Below are positions 34,443 through 45,998 of a stretch of 64,000 nt of DNA, piece by piece. Below the pieces are notes generated by a model. That model was given only the letters and a program-made list of their open reading frames with translations. It was not told the origin of the DNA and did not search any database. The position numbers and the translations under genes are program-made. Origin of the DNA: Flaccisagitta enflata (taxonomy: Eukaryota; Chaetognatha; Sagittoidea; Aphragmophora); NCBI GenBank assembly GCA_965153355.1, contig OZ231126.1:59334001-59398000 (forward strand), given 5' to 3'. The first letter of the stretch is position 1. The number at the start of each line of letters is the position of its first letter.

Positions 34443-34760
34443 GTAAGTATGAAAGTAAGTATGTAAGTTAGTATGTAGGTATGTAAGTAAGTATGTAAGT
34501 AAGTATGTAAGTATGTATGTAAGTATGTAAATATGTAAGTAAGTATGTAAGTATGTATGTATGTAAGTATGTGAGTATGTATGTATGTATGTATGTATGT
34601 ATGTATGTATGTATGTATTTAAGTAAGTATGTATGTAAGCATGTAAGTATGTAAGTAAGTATGCAAGTATGTAAGTATGTGAGTATGTATGTAAGTATGT
34701 AAGTATGTATGTAGTATGTAGGTAAGTATGTAGTATGTTAAGTATGTAGTATGAAGTTAT
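34443..34760 (+). repeat. GTAAGTAT tandem array 3
   Basis: About 318 bp with a pure GTAT block at 34575-34615. The left flank (34300-34440) is the inverted match of the right flank of array 2. The right side runs into a reversed HE 5' end. Confidence 0.9.
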
Positions 34761-34769
34761 GTAGTTTTG

Positions 34770-34808
34770 TGTAACTTAGCACGCGACTGTTGGCCTGTTG
34801 GGCTTGTT
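34770..34808 (-). mobile_element. HE element, 5' end, subfamily B
   Basis: On the minus strand: AACAAGCCCAACAGGC (stem GCC/GGC), CAACAGTCGCGTGC. Confidence 0.7.
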
Positions 34809-34959
34809 TCTATTGTTTGTGGCAAGAAATCTTTGAGTTTCTATGTTTGTATGTTACAAGTGTCCACATTTTTCTTTGTGACCAAAAAGATTTACTAAAA
34901 ATCATGTCATTTGAAGGGAAAATAAGTGATTTTCCCCCAAATTTCCATAGAAATTTTTA

Positions 34960-35070
34960 ACTGTTTTAACTAGTTAATTTCTACTAGTTAACTATAGGGG
35001 TTTCTAGAATTTTAAGCAGTTAACTAGCTAGTTAAGGTTAACTATTGCGAGTCCTAGGTGCACCTAGGTG
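34960..35070. repeat. Dispersed repeat end, inverted match of 22470-22530
   Basis: TTAACTATTGCGAGTCCTAG then GTGCACCTAGG, preceded by ACTAGTTAA-rich sequence. The partner lies about 12.5 kb away in opposite orientation, so these are probably two separate insertions of one family. Confidence 0.6.
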
Positions 35071-35158
35071 GATTCTGGATTCTGGTTTTCAGTGTAATCA
35101 TATATCATATCGTGTGGGGGGAACGGGATTGTTGTTACACTACATGGCGGGATCGAAG

Positions 35159-35161
<3 letters not shown>

Positions 35162-35253
<92 letters not shown>
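35162..35253. repeat. (GA)n microsatellite
   Basis: About 45 GA units, followed by GACAGACAG and CA-rich sequence to about 35460. Confidence 0.95.
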
Positions 35254-35257
<4 letters not shown>

Positions 35258-36586
35258 GACAGACAGCCAGACAGATATAAACATACAAAAACAATGGCGG
35301 GCGCAACTTGTATGTACAAAGACACGCTCATACGCACACACACACGCGCTCAAAATAGTGGTAACTCACAGACACACAATCAGACAGACAGACAAGCACA
35401 CAACCACGCACGCACGCGCACACACACAGACAGACACTCGCACGCACGAACGCACGTGCGCAAGAGTAGCCAAAGAAGGTGTATAATCGGCGAACTGGAT
35501 CATGATGAATTAAGCGGGACGAGAGAACGCGTAAATAGTCGTGATGGCAGCGGTTACTCCCCTTAAGCGTAAGACCAGGACGACATTAGCTTACTTTATT
35601 CATGGATTCCCATTTACCTTACGGGGGCGCGCGCGTATTACGAATGTATGGTTGTTTCTGCGCGGAAATCTGACTTTGGGCAACAACCTTCCTTCCGTTC
35701 CACGTGTGTCAGAGAGTCATTATGACAAATCGAAGAACATTTATTTCCTTGTAAAGGAAGTCCTAAAGTCACTTGCTACAATAATTGGGAACGAGAAAAC
35801 AGACACGAGACGAGAGTAGGCTGTAGTGAAATGATGAAAACTGCTTCCACCTTTACCATTGGGGATTTTTATTACGGTTTAGACCTTAAGGAAGTAATCC
35901 GTGACAGTTTTGGTACATATTTCGATGGTCTAGTTGCGCGCGATTTGACCACAATATGCAAATGAGATTCATGGATTTTTCAACTTTTGTTGCTGTGGCC
36001 TGAATTAGCCACTTTATGTAGGGTAGAAGGTCGATTGCCTAGGTTGAAATTAGCATGTGGTTATCATTTTTTCATCAAAATTAATGTATTAGAAGATGGA
36101 TATTACAAATTTTATACTCATTTTGATCTATTTCACAAGGGGCCCACTTGTTTTAAGCAAGAGGTAAGATGCGCGAAATTCGCGAAAATGTGTAGAACTG
36201 TTTGATTTATGACTCACCTTGTTATTTTTATTTCTTCTCAATGGATTGATGAAATACCTTGGTATCGGTCTGGTTTGAACACTATTTAGAAAAAGAATAT
36301 GAAGTTTTAAGAAACAGATAGAAGTAGCCCCTAGGGGCCCCTTTAGGGGTCCTCATGGCTCCCCAAAATAGCTAAAATGATGATTAATAATGAGCTTTTT
36401 GTCACGGTTTCTCCTGTGAGGTTAAAGGAGCTGTAATTTTTATGTTTAGATACTATTATCTGGTGCAACTGGTGGTGGGGTACACAAATTAAGGCTGGGT
36501 ACCCCCAAGGGGGCCCAACTAGGGTTCCCTAGAGAATCAAAACAGTCATAAATGATCAAAATATTGGCATTTTCAGCAATTTTTTT

Positions 36587-37063
36587 GGCCAGTGGCGCCA
36601 AAGGGGGTGAAGTCCTGTTGAACACACAAGGACTTGCTCAAGCGTCTGTCCTGTCATTGTTTGTCCAATTGCCCCCCCTCCTTGGGCCTCTCAGAGCTAA
36701 AATCAGGTCTCACAGTCCTCAAACAGGCCTGTAAGGCTTCAAATTGTGCCTCTCAGGCATCAAACCAGGTCCCCCAGGCCTCAAATTAGCCTTCTTAGGC
36801 TTCTCAGGGCTATTGGGCCTCAATTCAGCCCTCTCAAGCCTCAAATCAGCTCTTTCAGTACATAAATCAGGCCTCAAATCAGTCTTCTCAGGCCTTGAAT
36901 GAGCCTGCTAAGGCCTCTAACAAGCCTTTTATCATCCCTTCCAGATTTCCACTCTAAGAGGCCTCAAATTATGGATGGATGGGAGGACGAACGAATGAAT
37001 GAAAGTCCCAATGTGTTCTACAGGATTGTGTTGTTTTCAAGGCCGCTTTCCTGCTTCCCCCAC
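36587..37063. mobile_element. GP element, diverged
   Basis: Left end GGCGCCAAAGGGGGTGAAGT and right end GTGTTCTACAGGATTGTG with AAGGCCGCTTTCC. The core is ~21-bp CCTCAAATCAGCCCTCTCAGG-type units. Confidence 0.65.
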
Positions 37064-37414
37064 TCAGATACAAAGTCAAACAAAGTGGGGCCCTTGGGTG
37101 ACTGGTTCTCTTTTGTGACAATGAAGTGCCAATCTATCTGGACAGACACTATCATCTAGGGCAGAAAAGCTATATGGGAATAAAAGATAAGGCTTATGAT
37201 TCCCTATGGGCCCTACCTGCAGGCTTCAAGGACCCAAAACGGTCAAATATGGCCAAAATCTTGACATGCTTGTATTTATAGATGCATCGTTGCTTTTCTA
37301 TGAGGCTTTGTCCATCTGTGGGTCCGTCGGTCCATCCCTCAGTCTGTCCGTCTCTTTTTTTTTTCTTTTTTTTGATGGCTCGAAATCAATCAAAATCGGG
37401 CAAGATTCATTCTA

Positions 37415-37416
<2 letters not shown>

Positions 37417-37460
<44 letters not shown>
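37417..37460. repeat. (CT)n microsatellite
   Basis: About 19 CT units. Confidence 0.9.
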
Positions 37461-37767
37461 TCTTGCCCACGCGCAATAAAAAGCTCAGTCGCTATAGGTC
37501 GAATTTCGGCCTTGTTGACATGTTTTTATTTTGTTGGTTTTTCACACCTGCATTATATTTATGGAATAGTAAGTCCATTCATTCATCCAATCATTCATTC
37601 TTTTGTCCATTCATACCTTGATTAATTCATTGACTGATTCATTCCTACAGTCTTTGTATCATCTATTGATTAATAAATTTAGTTATTCACTCATGGTAAA
37701 ATCATCAATTTAGCGCTTTGCTCCACTTTCAATCCCAGACTTGAAACTGGCACTGTACAAACAAGCT

Positions 37768-37987
37768 ACAAGTAACGCTGGGTCACAATATCGTTGAAGA
37801 TAGGTGGGCAGGGATGTGTAACTCCCATTCACATCCTCGCCCACACCACACACAGACAATCACAACTGCAGCATTGAAAATGCAACTTGGTCAACTTGAT
37901 CAACACAGACCGATGGATGGACAAACGGATGGACTGACAGATGTATGGACAAAGCCTCTTATAGAGGTGCGTGTCCGCACCTAAAAA
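37768..37987 (+). mobile_element. HE element, subfamily C, GGTGCG stem
   Basis: 5' ACAAGTAACGCTGGGTCAC, then ATATCGTTGAAGATAGGTGG. The 3' hairpin is AGGTGCG-TGTC-CGCACCT followed by CTAAAAA. In this copy the 5' word and the 3' arm do not match, so it may be a recombinant or a decayed copy. Confidence 0.75.
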
Positions 37988-38235
37988 TTTATTTGGTAGA
38001 GGTTTACCAGCGAGTTGCTTCCTCATTTACCTTCTTTCTACTATGTTTAGCTGCCTCTGTGTGGCAAGGATACGGGGCAATTCAAAAGGGGTGGGAATGA
38101 CACCCCTAATTTATCATTTAAACTTTGCTTTTGTCAACACAATTACAAAATGAGGATTTTTCAGCTCTCTTAAAACAATCCTGGCAGAAGCTCAAGTTGA
38201 GGGTTCAACGCATCGACAAAAGAAGAATAAGAGTA

Positions 38236-39028
38236 CAGTGGGAACCCAATTTAACGACCTTGAAGGGACCAGAGATTTTTGGTCGTTAAATCCGAATGTT
38301 GTTAAATCGAATTTTCATTTTTTCTCATTGATCTTAACTGCTTCATGAGTAATAAAGGCTAGCATCAGTGCCTAATTGATTATCATAGTCAGCATTCATG
38401 TGTTTGTGTAAATTGTCAACAGACATAAAGACAGTCAGAGCAAAAAACAAAAAAAAAACAGACAGATAGACAGACAAAAAGACAGACAAACGAAAACAGA
38501 CAGATAAATGTAGCCTTGTAACGACTCACAATGTCATGTAAAAGATAAATATAAGATGCCATAACTCACTTGTGGGATAAGAAATATCACCAAAAAATAA
38601 CTGATTGTAATTCAAATTTATTTAAAAAAAAACTATCTACTCATAATATTTCATTCTTTTTGTTCATAATCTTTTTAAATTCTATAGCTGCTATCTTGTT
38701 CACTTTTTTGTCTTAGTCTTAGTTTATATTAAAATATACTTAGTTTATGTTAAAATATTTTTCTACAATTTTAAAATACATCATAGCTTCAATAAAAATT
38801 CAAATCACATACAGCTAAACTGAAATGTCAATGTCACTAAATCAGGCAAAAAATCTCCAAGGGACCTGAAAAAAACGACTTTAAATCAGGTTTGGCTGTT
38901 ATATCAGGTGTCATTAAATCAGGTGAAATTAACATTACAAAAACCTGTAAAAATTTGGGACTTAAAAAACCTGGATGTTAAATCCGAAATGTTGTTAAAT
39001 CAGGTGACGAAAAGGCGGTAGTCCACTG
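38236..39028. mobile_element. Tigger/pogo-like TIR element, TA duplication
   Basis: Ends CAGTGGGAACCCAATTTAAC and, inverted, CAGTGGACTACCGCC, flanked by TA at 38234-38235 and 39029-39030. Repeated GTTAAATC modules near both ends fit the usual Tigger-type terminal sequence (CAGT...TTAACGA). 793 bp, no transposase. Confidence 0.7.
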
Positions 39029-39109
39029 TATATAAAGATAGATATTCTTAGATAAATATCAATATAGGTATTTTAGGTTATTATCAGTACCCTAATTACC
39101 TTCATTACC

Positions 39110-39145
39110 TTAGATACCACGCGACTAAGGTTCCTAGACCTTGTT
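39110..39145 (-). mobile_element. HE element, 5' end
   Basis: On the minus strand: AAC then AAGGT-CTAGGA-ACCTT, AGTCGCGTGG. A different 5' stem that pairs. No 3' end found. Confidence 0.6.
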
Positions 39146-40055
39146 AAGTGTGAGCAGCGGCTGCTTATAGATCAGTCACTTATCGTATAAATCATTTCAT
39201 ATATTGTGAATGAATAATTGAGGGAATGAATAAATGAATGAACAAATGAATGAATGGAATTAAGATTCCATATCCAGCATGCAGGTGTAATGAACCAGAC
39301 CATCGACGTTAGAAAAAAATGACATAGCAAATAGTAAGATTTTGGCCATTTTTGGTCATTTTTGAGCCGTTTTGAGCTATTTGTGGGCATTTTGGGTCAT
39401 TTGAGCCATCTGAAAGGGTCCATCAGGGGTCCTAAGCCTTTACTCTTATTCACATATAGTCCTCCTTTACTAAATGGCACTATTTGAAAAGATAATTTGG
39501 CATTTCATTGTCAATATTTTTATCCTTTCTTACTATTTGCAGTTCATTAGGTTCCCTGAATGGGCCCCTTGATGGGCCCCTCGAGGCCTGTTAACTAGAT
39601 TAGTGTACCCCAGCACTAGGTGACAGTATCTTAACATGAATATACATCTCCATCAACCTCTAGGAGAAACAGTTTGAACACATTTGCTCGTCCAGAAAAG
39701 AGTAACACCGGCCAAAATTGATAAAAACGCATATTTACCAGTTCTCTCTCCTCCTCCTCCTCCTCCTCTTCCTCCTCCTCCTTGTCCACCACAACCACCT
39801 GCACATTTGTCTAACATCTGCAGCAATGATACAGTGAAAAAACATTTTGTAGTGTACATTTTACTTAAGCATTATGCATTTATTTCATATCACAGTCAAA
39901 TTGCTATAGTCAGTTTATCTGATATTTTTCAAAAATCATTGAAATCTCATTTGCATATTGTGGTCAAATCGCGCGCAACTAGACCCTTCAATATTGATGT
40001 CAAATGAATTTCCTTCCATTCCTAAGACCCATACCCGTCATAAAAATCCCCAATG

Positions 40056-41335
40056 AGATCAGTGAGTGAAGAATTTATCTTTCAACTACAGCCTACACGA
40101 GAGTCTCTCTGTTATATGATGTGTGGAGGTGAGTCACGCAACAGGCCTACAGACGCGTGCTCCATTTCCTTCCTTCCTCTCAACCAGGCCAGGCTGGGCG
40201 ATACGTATTGGACATTGATTTTACAATATTCTTCAGTGTTGGGTTTATTTCATGTGTGAATAGGTATTTACCTGCTAAAAATTGTCAAATTTTACTCCAG
40301 AAACTATTTTACGTTACCCAAAAAAACTCCAAAATTTAAAAATGTGACGGATGGAATGACAGAGAAACGTTTAGAGTCGCGTGCACTCAACTAAAAATTT
40401 TGAATGATTTTCCCATGTTACAAGAGACGGACATCGGTGTGTTCTTTCCCTTAAAAACTGACCGGGGCTTTTAATTGGATCTGGATGGGAACAGGCGTTG
40501 ATTAGAATCTTTTTTGTGGGAGGTGCCGAGACAAACGTTTTCTGCACGGACGTAATGGACCATTGCATTGAACCGATGGACAGACCTTCTTATATAGATG
40601 CCGGAACGAATCTAAAAAGCCCAACATGGAGCAAAAGTCGCGGACGGTTGGGCAGGGGCAAACCAGACAGTACACTCATTTTCCTGAGTAAGAACCTAGT
40701 TTATAAGAACGTTGCCGCTCAAATGTTACAAACACTTTAAAATAATGCTTTGAACCAAAATATCAAAAGGGCAGTAGTGCACTGTAAGGCTGCTCTGAAC
40801 CAAAATACTAAAAGAACAGTGGTGTACTATAAAGCTGCAGGGCAACAGTATTTCGCACTTACACATGGGTGTACTGGAAGGGGCGTCAGGGACATTGGCC
40901 GACGTCCCGGTTTGTCGGACTTTCACTCCTGTCACTTAAGCCCATGTAGAAAAAAAAGTCAATAAAATGAAAAAGAATAAATGAAAAAGAGCAACAGGAG
41001 GAAAAAAAGCATGATTAGGGGGAGGGTGAGAAAGAAAGTGTGTTTTAATATCAATTTGGGCGGTCATTTCTTCTATGACAGCGCCCCCGTAAGGCAACAT
41101 TTGTGTTTCAAAGAAGGTCAAAATGGAAATTATGAATGAATAAAAATGGAAAAACAAGTGAATGATAGTGATTCAGATAGCTCAGACATAATATTTGAAA
41201 AAAAATGCATTTATTTAGTAAGAAAAATCAAGGTTAGCTAATATTACTTAGGAAATTTATTGAAAATTTCTACTTTTTTCACTTTCGGTCACTGACAGGG
41301 GACTGGTCTAAATTCTAAATTTGCATAGAAAATAA
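40056..41335. other. HE 3' scraps, otherwise unassigned
   Basis: Decayed HE 3' ends at 40345-40397 (GTCGCGTGCACTCAAC then CTAAAAA) and 40530-40618 (AGATGCCGGAACGAATCT then AAAAA), and an HE body piece at 40640 (GTCGCGGACGGTTGGGCAGG). No exon recognised. Confidence 0.5.
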
Positions 41336-41551
41336 AACAAGGCCGGAAACACGGCTACCCCAGTCGCGTGCGGGTGGGCAGGGGCCGTAATTGAGGTCAC
41401 TTGATCATTTGGGCAGGAGCAGTGAGACTAGAGACCGCAAAAACCCTAAAAAAGTAAAGTGTGATGGACGGACGGACTGACGGACAGATGGACAGACTGA
41501 CGGATGGACCGACAAAGCGGGGTGTAAAGTTGCGTAGCACACGACTAAAAA
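41336..41551 (+). mobile_element. HE element, complete copy, subfamily A
   Basis: 216 bp, a good type copy. AACAA, hairpin GCCG-GAAACA-CGGC, ACCCC, S = AGTCGCGTGC, GGGTGGGCAGGGGC, a second GGGCAGGAGCAGTGAG module, AAAAAAGTAAAGTGTGATGG, the GACGGACTGACGG tract, CGGGGTGTA, 3' hairpin in AGTTGCG-TAGCA-CACGACT, CTAAAAA. S and the 3' arm differ by one transition. Confidence 0.85.
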
Positions 41552-41929
41552 TGAAAAAAACAAAGATCATAGTTCTCTTCCTAAATCGATTACAGGGTGA
41601 ACTATGTTTTTCAAAATATAAAATTTTCCTGTGTATGGCTTTTCCAGAATTTAGACCACAGAAAATGAAAATAAGTGTAAGCAGAAATTTGCTAAAAACT
41701 ATCATTTTCCTGCTTGTTTCCATATGAATCGCATAGATCCTATTACTTTTTTGGTCAGAATATGATGATAAGGTACATGTATACACCAAGTGTTTTTAAA
41801 GACAATTTGTCTGCTAAAAGCATTCCAGATTTATCATTGTTCTGACAATGATGCAAAAAGTATGGTGAAACACTTAATTTTCCTTCGAAAACTCGCCATC
41901 ATATGCATGAGAACATGAGAACAAGGCCG

Positions 41930-42075
41930 GATACACGGCAAGACAGTCGCGGACGGTTGGGCAGGAGCAGTAATTCAAAAAAAAGCCCGGAATTCAAAAA
42001 TGTGATGGACGGACGGACGGACCGACCGACCTACCGACACGGCAAGGTGTAGAGTCGCGTGTCCGCGACTAAAAA
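41930..42075 (+). mobile_element. HE element, complete short copy, GTCGCGGAC type
   Basis: 146 bp. AACAA, GCCG-GATACA-CGGC, S = AGTCGCGGAC, body, GGACGGACCGACCG tract, GGTGTAG, hairpin GTCGCG-TGTC-CGCGAC, CTAAAAA. The outer arm GTCCGCGACT is the exact 10-nt complement of S. Confidence 0.85.
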
Positions 42076-42235
42076 TTAGGTTTTAAAAGACTAAATACAT
42101 GATAAATTCTGTAGTCCTTGGAGCTCTGTCGGACTTGAAATTGGGTACCCTTTGAGATTCAGCGCCATTCACATACTTTACAATGACCCGCAACACTTAA
42201 ATAAATAAAATAAAGACTAAATTTCAACAATATAT

Positions 42236-42311
42236 TTTGGACGGATGGACCGACCGACGGACGGACTGACGGAACAATGTAGCAAGTGTAGTCGCGAGTC
42301 AGCGACTAAAA
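42236..42311 (+). mobile_element. HE element, 3' end
   Basis: GGACGGATGGACCGACCG tract, then GTCGC-GAGTCA-GCGAC and CTAAAA. The loop differs from all other copies. Confidence 0.7.
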
Positions 42312-43564
42312 TTGAATTTCAAACTCAGTTATTTTACTGACAGAACAGGCTCTATTCTGTTTTAGTTACGACAGATTTTTCTGTTACAGCTTTAGGCTTC
42401 AGCCTTTGCTTTTGATAAACAATTTTCTTTGGGGAACAATCAGCTGATTTTGAAGCTCTCTTCGCCGAATAAGCTTAGTTTTAAAGGAAAAGAAAACCAC
42501 GCTACTTTTTGATGACTCTAACTTCGCTGTCATCTAGCTCTCGCATGATGCACCGTACCAGACTCGACAAACGGGTGTCACATTTTTAGTCGCGTGCTAC
42601 GCGACTCTATAAGCCACTTTTCGGTCGGTCTGTCGATCCTTCGGTCCATTGGTCGGTCTGTAACAAAACTGTTTAAAAGGCTTTTTACACAAAAATAAAG
42701 ATATTTTAAATGTTTTTGAATGTATCTAAGGCATTTGTAAGCCTCTATCAGCCACTTTTTGGTTGGTCAGTTGGTCTGTCAGACTGTCCGTCGCAAAGTT
42801 GTTTTAAGTGTATTAAAGCCAATTTTAAGAAATTTTGAATGTTTTTGAATGTTTCTTTGTCATTCATACACCTCTATAAGCCACTTTTTTGTCTGTCTGT
42901 GTTTGTCTGTCTGTCTGTCTGTCCAGTGGTTTGTCACAAAGATGTTTTGAGGACTTTTTATTGCTAGTTCCAAGTTTTTGTCCTCGACCATCAGTTTACG
43001 TCGAGGACTATAACATAGCACTGATCGTGTAGTAAGCCGTTGTTTGTTCGTCGTTGTTCGTTGTGTCAACCCTTAAAAACTTGAGAACCACAACTCAGAT
43101 GTTGATGAAACTTGGTCAGTGTGATTTTTAGGGCATTACTGACCTGTGTACCAACTTTCAACAACATTCATAAATATTTAATACCCTTTGCCTATTATTT
43201 TTGTAGTAATATTAATTCCTGGACTTGTGCAATTTACATAGGGGAAGGGTAGTAAAGGTTCACCAATGTTGTTCAAACTTGTTGTGAAGGTTTATTGCAT
43301 CAATTAAAGCTCCCCTGCAAGATTTCAGATAATTCTGAGTATTGGTTTAGAAGATATAAGGGTATTTTGCTAGTAATATTAATTCCTAGACTTGTGCAAT
43401 TTACATAGGGGAATGGTAGTAAAGGTTCACCAATGTTGTTCAAACTTGTTGTGAAGGTTCATTGCATCAATTAAAGCTCCCCTGCAAGATTTCATAAAAT
43501 TCTGAGTATTGGTTTAGAAAATATAAGGGTATTTATGATGTATCTAGTAACATTATATCCTGGA

Positions 43565-43795
43565 CTTAAATTTTTTTTTAATTTTTTTTTTTTTTTTTAA
43601 ATTTTTTTTTAAATTTTTTTTTGAAATTTTTTTTTTTAAAAATTTTTTTTTTTTTTGAAAAAAAAAAATTTTTAGATTTTTTTTTGAAAAAAAAATTTTT
43701 TTTTAAATTTTTTTTTTTTGAAAAATGTTTTCAAAATTTTTTTTTTGATTTTTTTGTTTTGAAAAGATTTTGAAAATTTTTCATTATGTATCTTA
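43565..43795. repeat. T-rich/A-rich low-complexity tract
   Basis: Alternating runs of T and A with AAATTTTT junctions. It could form many short stems. Assembly here may be unreliable. Confidence 0.85.
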
Positions 43796-43913
43796 TTTAT
43801 TGTTGGATTATAAGGTATGCTTTCATGGACTTCGAGGTATGCCACCATGTACTTCAAGGTATGCCATCATAGGCTGCAAGGTATGCAACCATGGACTTCA
43901 AGGTATGCAATCA

Positions 43914-44160
43914 GTAGCTGGGTCAGACTGAGTAGCCGGGTCAGACTGAGTAGCCGGGTCAGACTGAGTAGCCGGGTCAGACTGAGTAGCCGGGTCAGAC
44001 TGAGTAGCCGGGTCAGACTGAGTAGCCGGGTCAGACTGAGTAGCCGGGTCAGACTGAGTAGCCGGGTCAGACTGAGTCGCCGGGTCAGACTGAGTAGCCG
44101 GGTCAGACTGAGTAGCCGGGTCAGACTGAGTAGCCGGGTCAGACTGAGTAGCCGGGTCGG
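43914..44160. repeat. 18-bp minisatellite, about 14 units
   Basis: Unit TAGCCGGGTCAGACTGAG, nearly identical in every copy (one TCGCC variant, slightly different end units). Because 18 is a multiple of three it gives open frames on both strands (for example repeated SDPATQ). I see no start context or splice signals to support translation. Confidence 0.95.
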
Positions 44161-44402
44161 ACACCAAATAGACTACAGTCGAGGACTGTTTTTTTTGAGC
44201 TTTTTTAAAAATGTTTTAGTCTGTTCATTTGTCTGTTTGCTTGACTTTTCTGAAAGTGCCGACGCACGCGACTTAGGTCTAATGACCTTGTTCATGTGTG
44301 GCTGACCAACAGTGATAACTGATGAAGATTGATTTGCTAATAAAGTTTGAAGTTATTATGCGGATGCTGGTAGGCTCGGACATTTTCTTGCGATACGAGT
44401 AG

Positions 44403-44828
44403 AAACCTGTGTTCTACAGGATCACGTCCGCAACCCTGCTTCCTCTCACTCCAACTCCAATCATGCAAAGCAGTGCAACGGGTATCGCTGGCCTCATACT
44501 ACCCTTGGGCGACCTATTATCCCCTTCTTGGGCAGCGGCCCTGGAGGGGTCGGCGACCTTTGCTTTCAACCATGTGGGGAATTCCCACCCTTAAATCACA
44601 GCCTAAACGTTCAAATCTGTCATTAGTCCTAACTTAACTTTTAGCCTCAAGGTCCAAATCCCAGCTTTGAGAAGGAGGAGGAGGAGAAAGAGAAAATTCT
44701 CCTTGTGTGTGAACGCATAGGTCATTGAATCCTTCATGGCCGCTGCCCAGATTCCCGTCAACTTCAAGCATAACCAACTTAAGCAGGGCACGGGTACCGC
44801 TAACCATCTAACGCTTTTGCGACTATTC
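44403..44828. mobile_element. GP elements, two overlapping or rearranged copies
   Basis: 44403-44512 is a third-subfamily end (CCTGTGTTCTACAGGATCAC to TTGGGCGACCTATTATC). 44524-44828 is a second-subfamily copy (GGCAGCGGCCCTGGAGGGG to CTAACGCTTTTGCGACTATT) with a shortened core. Confidence 0.65.
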
Positions 44829-44963
44829 AATGATAATTGAAGGGCCCTCCAGGCCCCCCTGCGACATGAGCTCCTGTAATTTGTACATGTTGTATAGGAC
44901 TGTCGGCCCCTGGCCATATGTGGCCCGCAACTCGGTATGACAAAGGTGTGACCGAAGCTTGTA

Positions 44964-45557
44964 CAGTACCTTCCGAGCTAACTCGGCTAAAACTGGAGGA
45001 TTAATTTTTGTTACTTTAATTTCATTTTTTAAACTTTATTTTTTGTATTTAACTTAATTAAAAGATACTTAATTCCTTGAACATATTTGGCTGTCAAAAA
45101 AAATAACTCGTAAATCAAAATGTATGAAAACATCAATATGGATTGTTCTAACCCAGACCATTGGATTCAGCAAAAAATTTCATCTATCCTAGATTACAAG
45201 AACAGCTCAATCAAACAATTATTTCAGGTTTTATGGCCATATAAAGTTTTTAAGGACAATTGTCCTAAATCATTTTGAGACTGAACCTGAACCTGAACTA
45301 ATAGTCTGATTGAGCTGTTCTAGTAGTCTAGGATAGGTAAAATTTTCTGCTGAATCCAATGGTCTGGGTTAGAACGCTCCATATTAAGTCTTCATGCACT
45401 TTGATGTCACAAGTTATTTTTTTTTGACAGCATGATATGTTCAAGGAATTAAGTATATTTTAATTAAGTTTGATAAAAAAAATAAAGTTTGGGAAATGAA
45501 ATTAAAGTAATAAAAAATAATCCTCCAGTTTTAGCCGGGTTTGCTCGGAAGGTACTG
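44964..45557. mobile_element. Fold-back element with TA duplication
   Basis: Ends CAGTACCTTCCGAGCTAACT and, inverted, GCTCGGAAGGTACTG, flanked by TA at 44962-44963 and 45558-45559. The arms pair over most of the 594 bp (CTAACCCAGACCATTGGATT near 45150 mirrored near 45365). Tc1/mariner-type target, non-coding. Confidence 0.8.
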
Positions 45558-45794
45558 TAACTAATTAGGTAATCTGATTCAGATGAGCAAAGCCTGCTTA
45601 GTTTATATCTAACCAATCTCGATCCGAATATTTTTTGTCTAAAATAAAGATTTATGAGCTTCGCGTCTGGTTCATGATTGGTTAACTGGTTATCAAGTCG
45701 ATTTAAAGTGGGATTGCGTAACTTTTAAGATCTTTCATTTTGCACGATACTATTTTAAGGAAGAATCTGGTCATGTGGGGAAAAAAGTTAATCA

Positions 45795-45998
45795 TTTTTA
45801 GTCGCGTGCTACGCGACTCTACACCCCGCTTTGTCGGTCCGTCCGTCGGTCCGTACGTTTGTCCGTCAATCACACTTTACTTTTTTTGGGTTTTTGCGGT
45901 CTTTGGCCTCACTGCTCCTGCCCAAGTGATTAAGTCATCTCAAATACGGCCCCTGCCAACCCGCACGCAACTGGGGTAGTCGTGTATCCGGCCTTGTT
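45795..45998 (-). mobile_element. HE element, complete copy, subfamily A
   Basis: 204 bp on the minus strand. AACAAGGCCGGATACACGAC, CAGTTGCGTGCGGG, standard A body, GACC/GACG tract, 3' hairpin GTCGCG-TAGCA-CGCGAC, CTAAAAA. S differs from the arm complement by one C-to-T change. Confidence 0.85.

Larger units (their letters stand above)
35857..40055. mobile_element. Long inverted-repeat element, ~4.2 kb, with nested insertions
   Basis: Ends CATTGGGGATTTTTATTACG and its inverted match at 40055. The arms are recognisable but diverged for about 650-700 bp (for example CGCGCGATTTGACCACAATA at 35936 mirrored near 39975, and GGGGTACAC with GGGTTCCCT mirrored near 39550-39610). Inside are a GP element, an HE-C element and a Tigger-like element. 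No transposase frame is visible and I could not define a target duplication. Confidence 0.6.
42593..44292 (-). mobile_element. HE element, long copy (1.7 kb) with internal arrays
   Basis: On the minus strand: AACA, AGGTC-ATTA-GACCT, S = AGTCGCGTGC, then an 18-bp minisatellite, a T/A-rich tract, two copies of a ~165-bp unit (43200-43540) and three copies of the 3' module TATAAGCCACTTTT with GGTC tract (42607, 42745, 42870). It ends GTCGCG-TAGCA-CGCGAC, CTAAAAA. S is exactly complementary to the outer arm. The largest HE copy here. It shows that the ends tolerate very different cargo. Confidence 0.75.

Noticed and set aside
35541-35819. Possible small gene of 92 codons
   Set aside because: No known domain, no conserved neighbours, no splice or polyadenylation evidence. 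It follows directly after microsatellite DNA.
35857-40055. Autonomous transposase gene inside the long inverted-repeat element
   Set aside because: No open frame above about 90 codons and no DDE-type motif found in the region not explained by nested elements.
43914-44160. CRISPR-like regular array
   Set aside because: The 18-bp units are directly contiguous with no unique spacers, in an animal genome and inside a mobile element.
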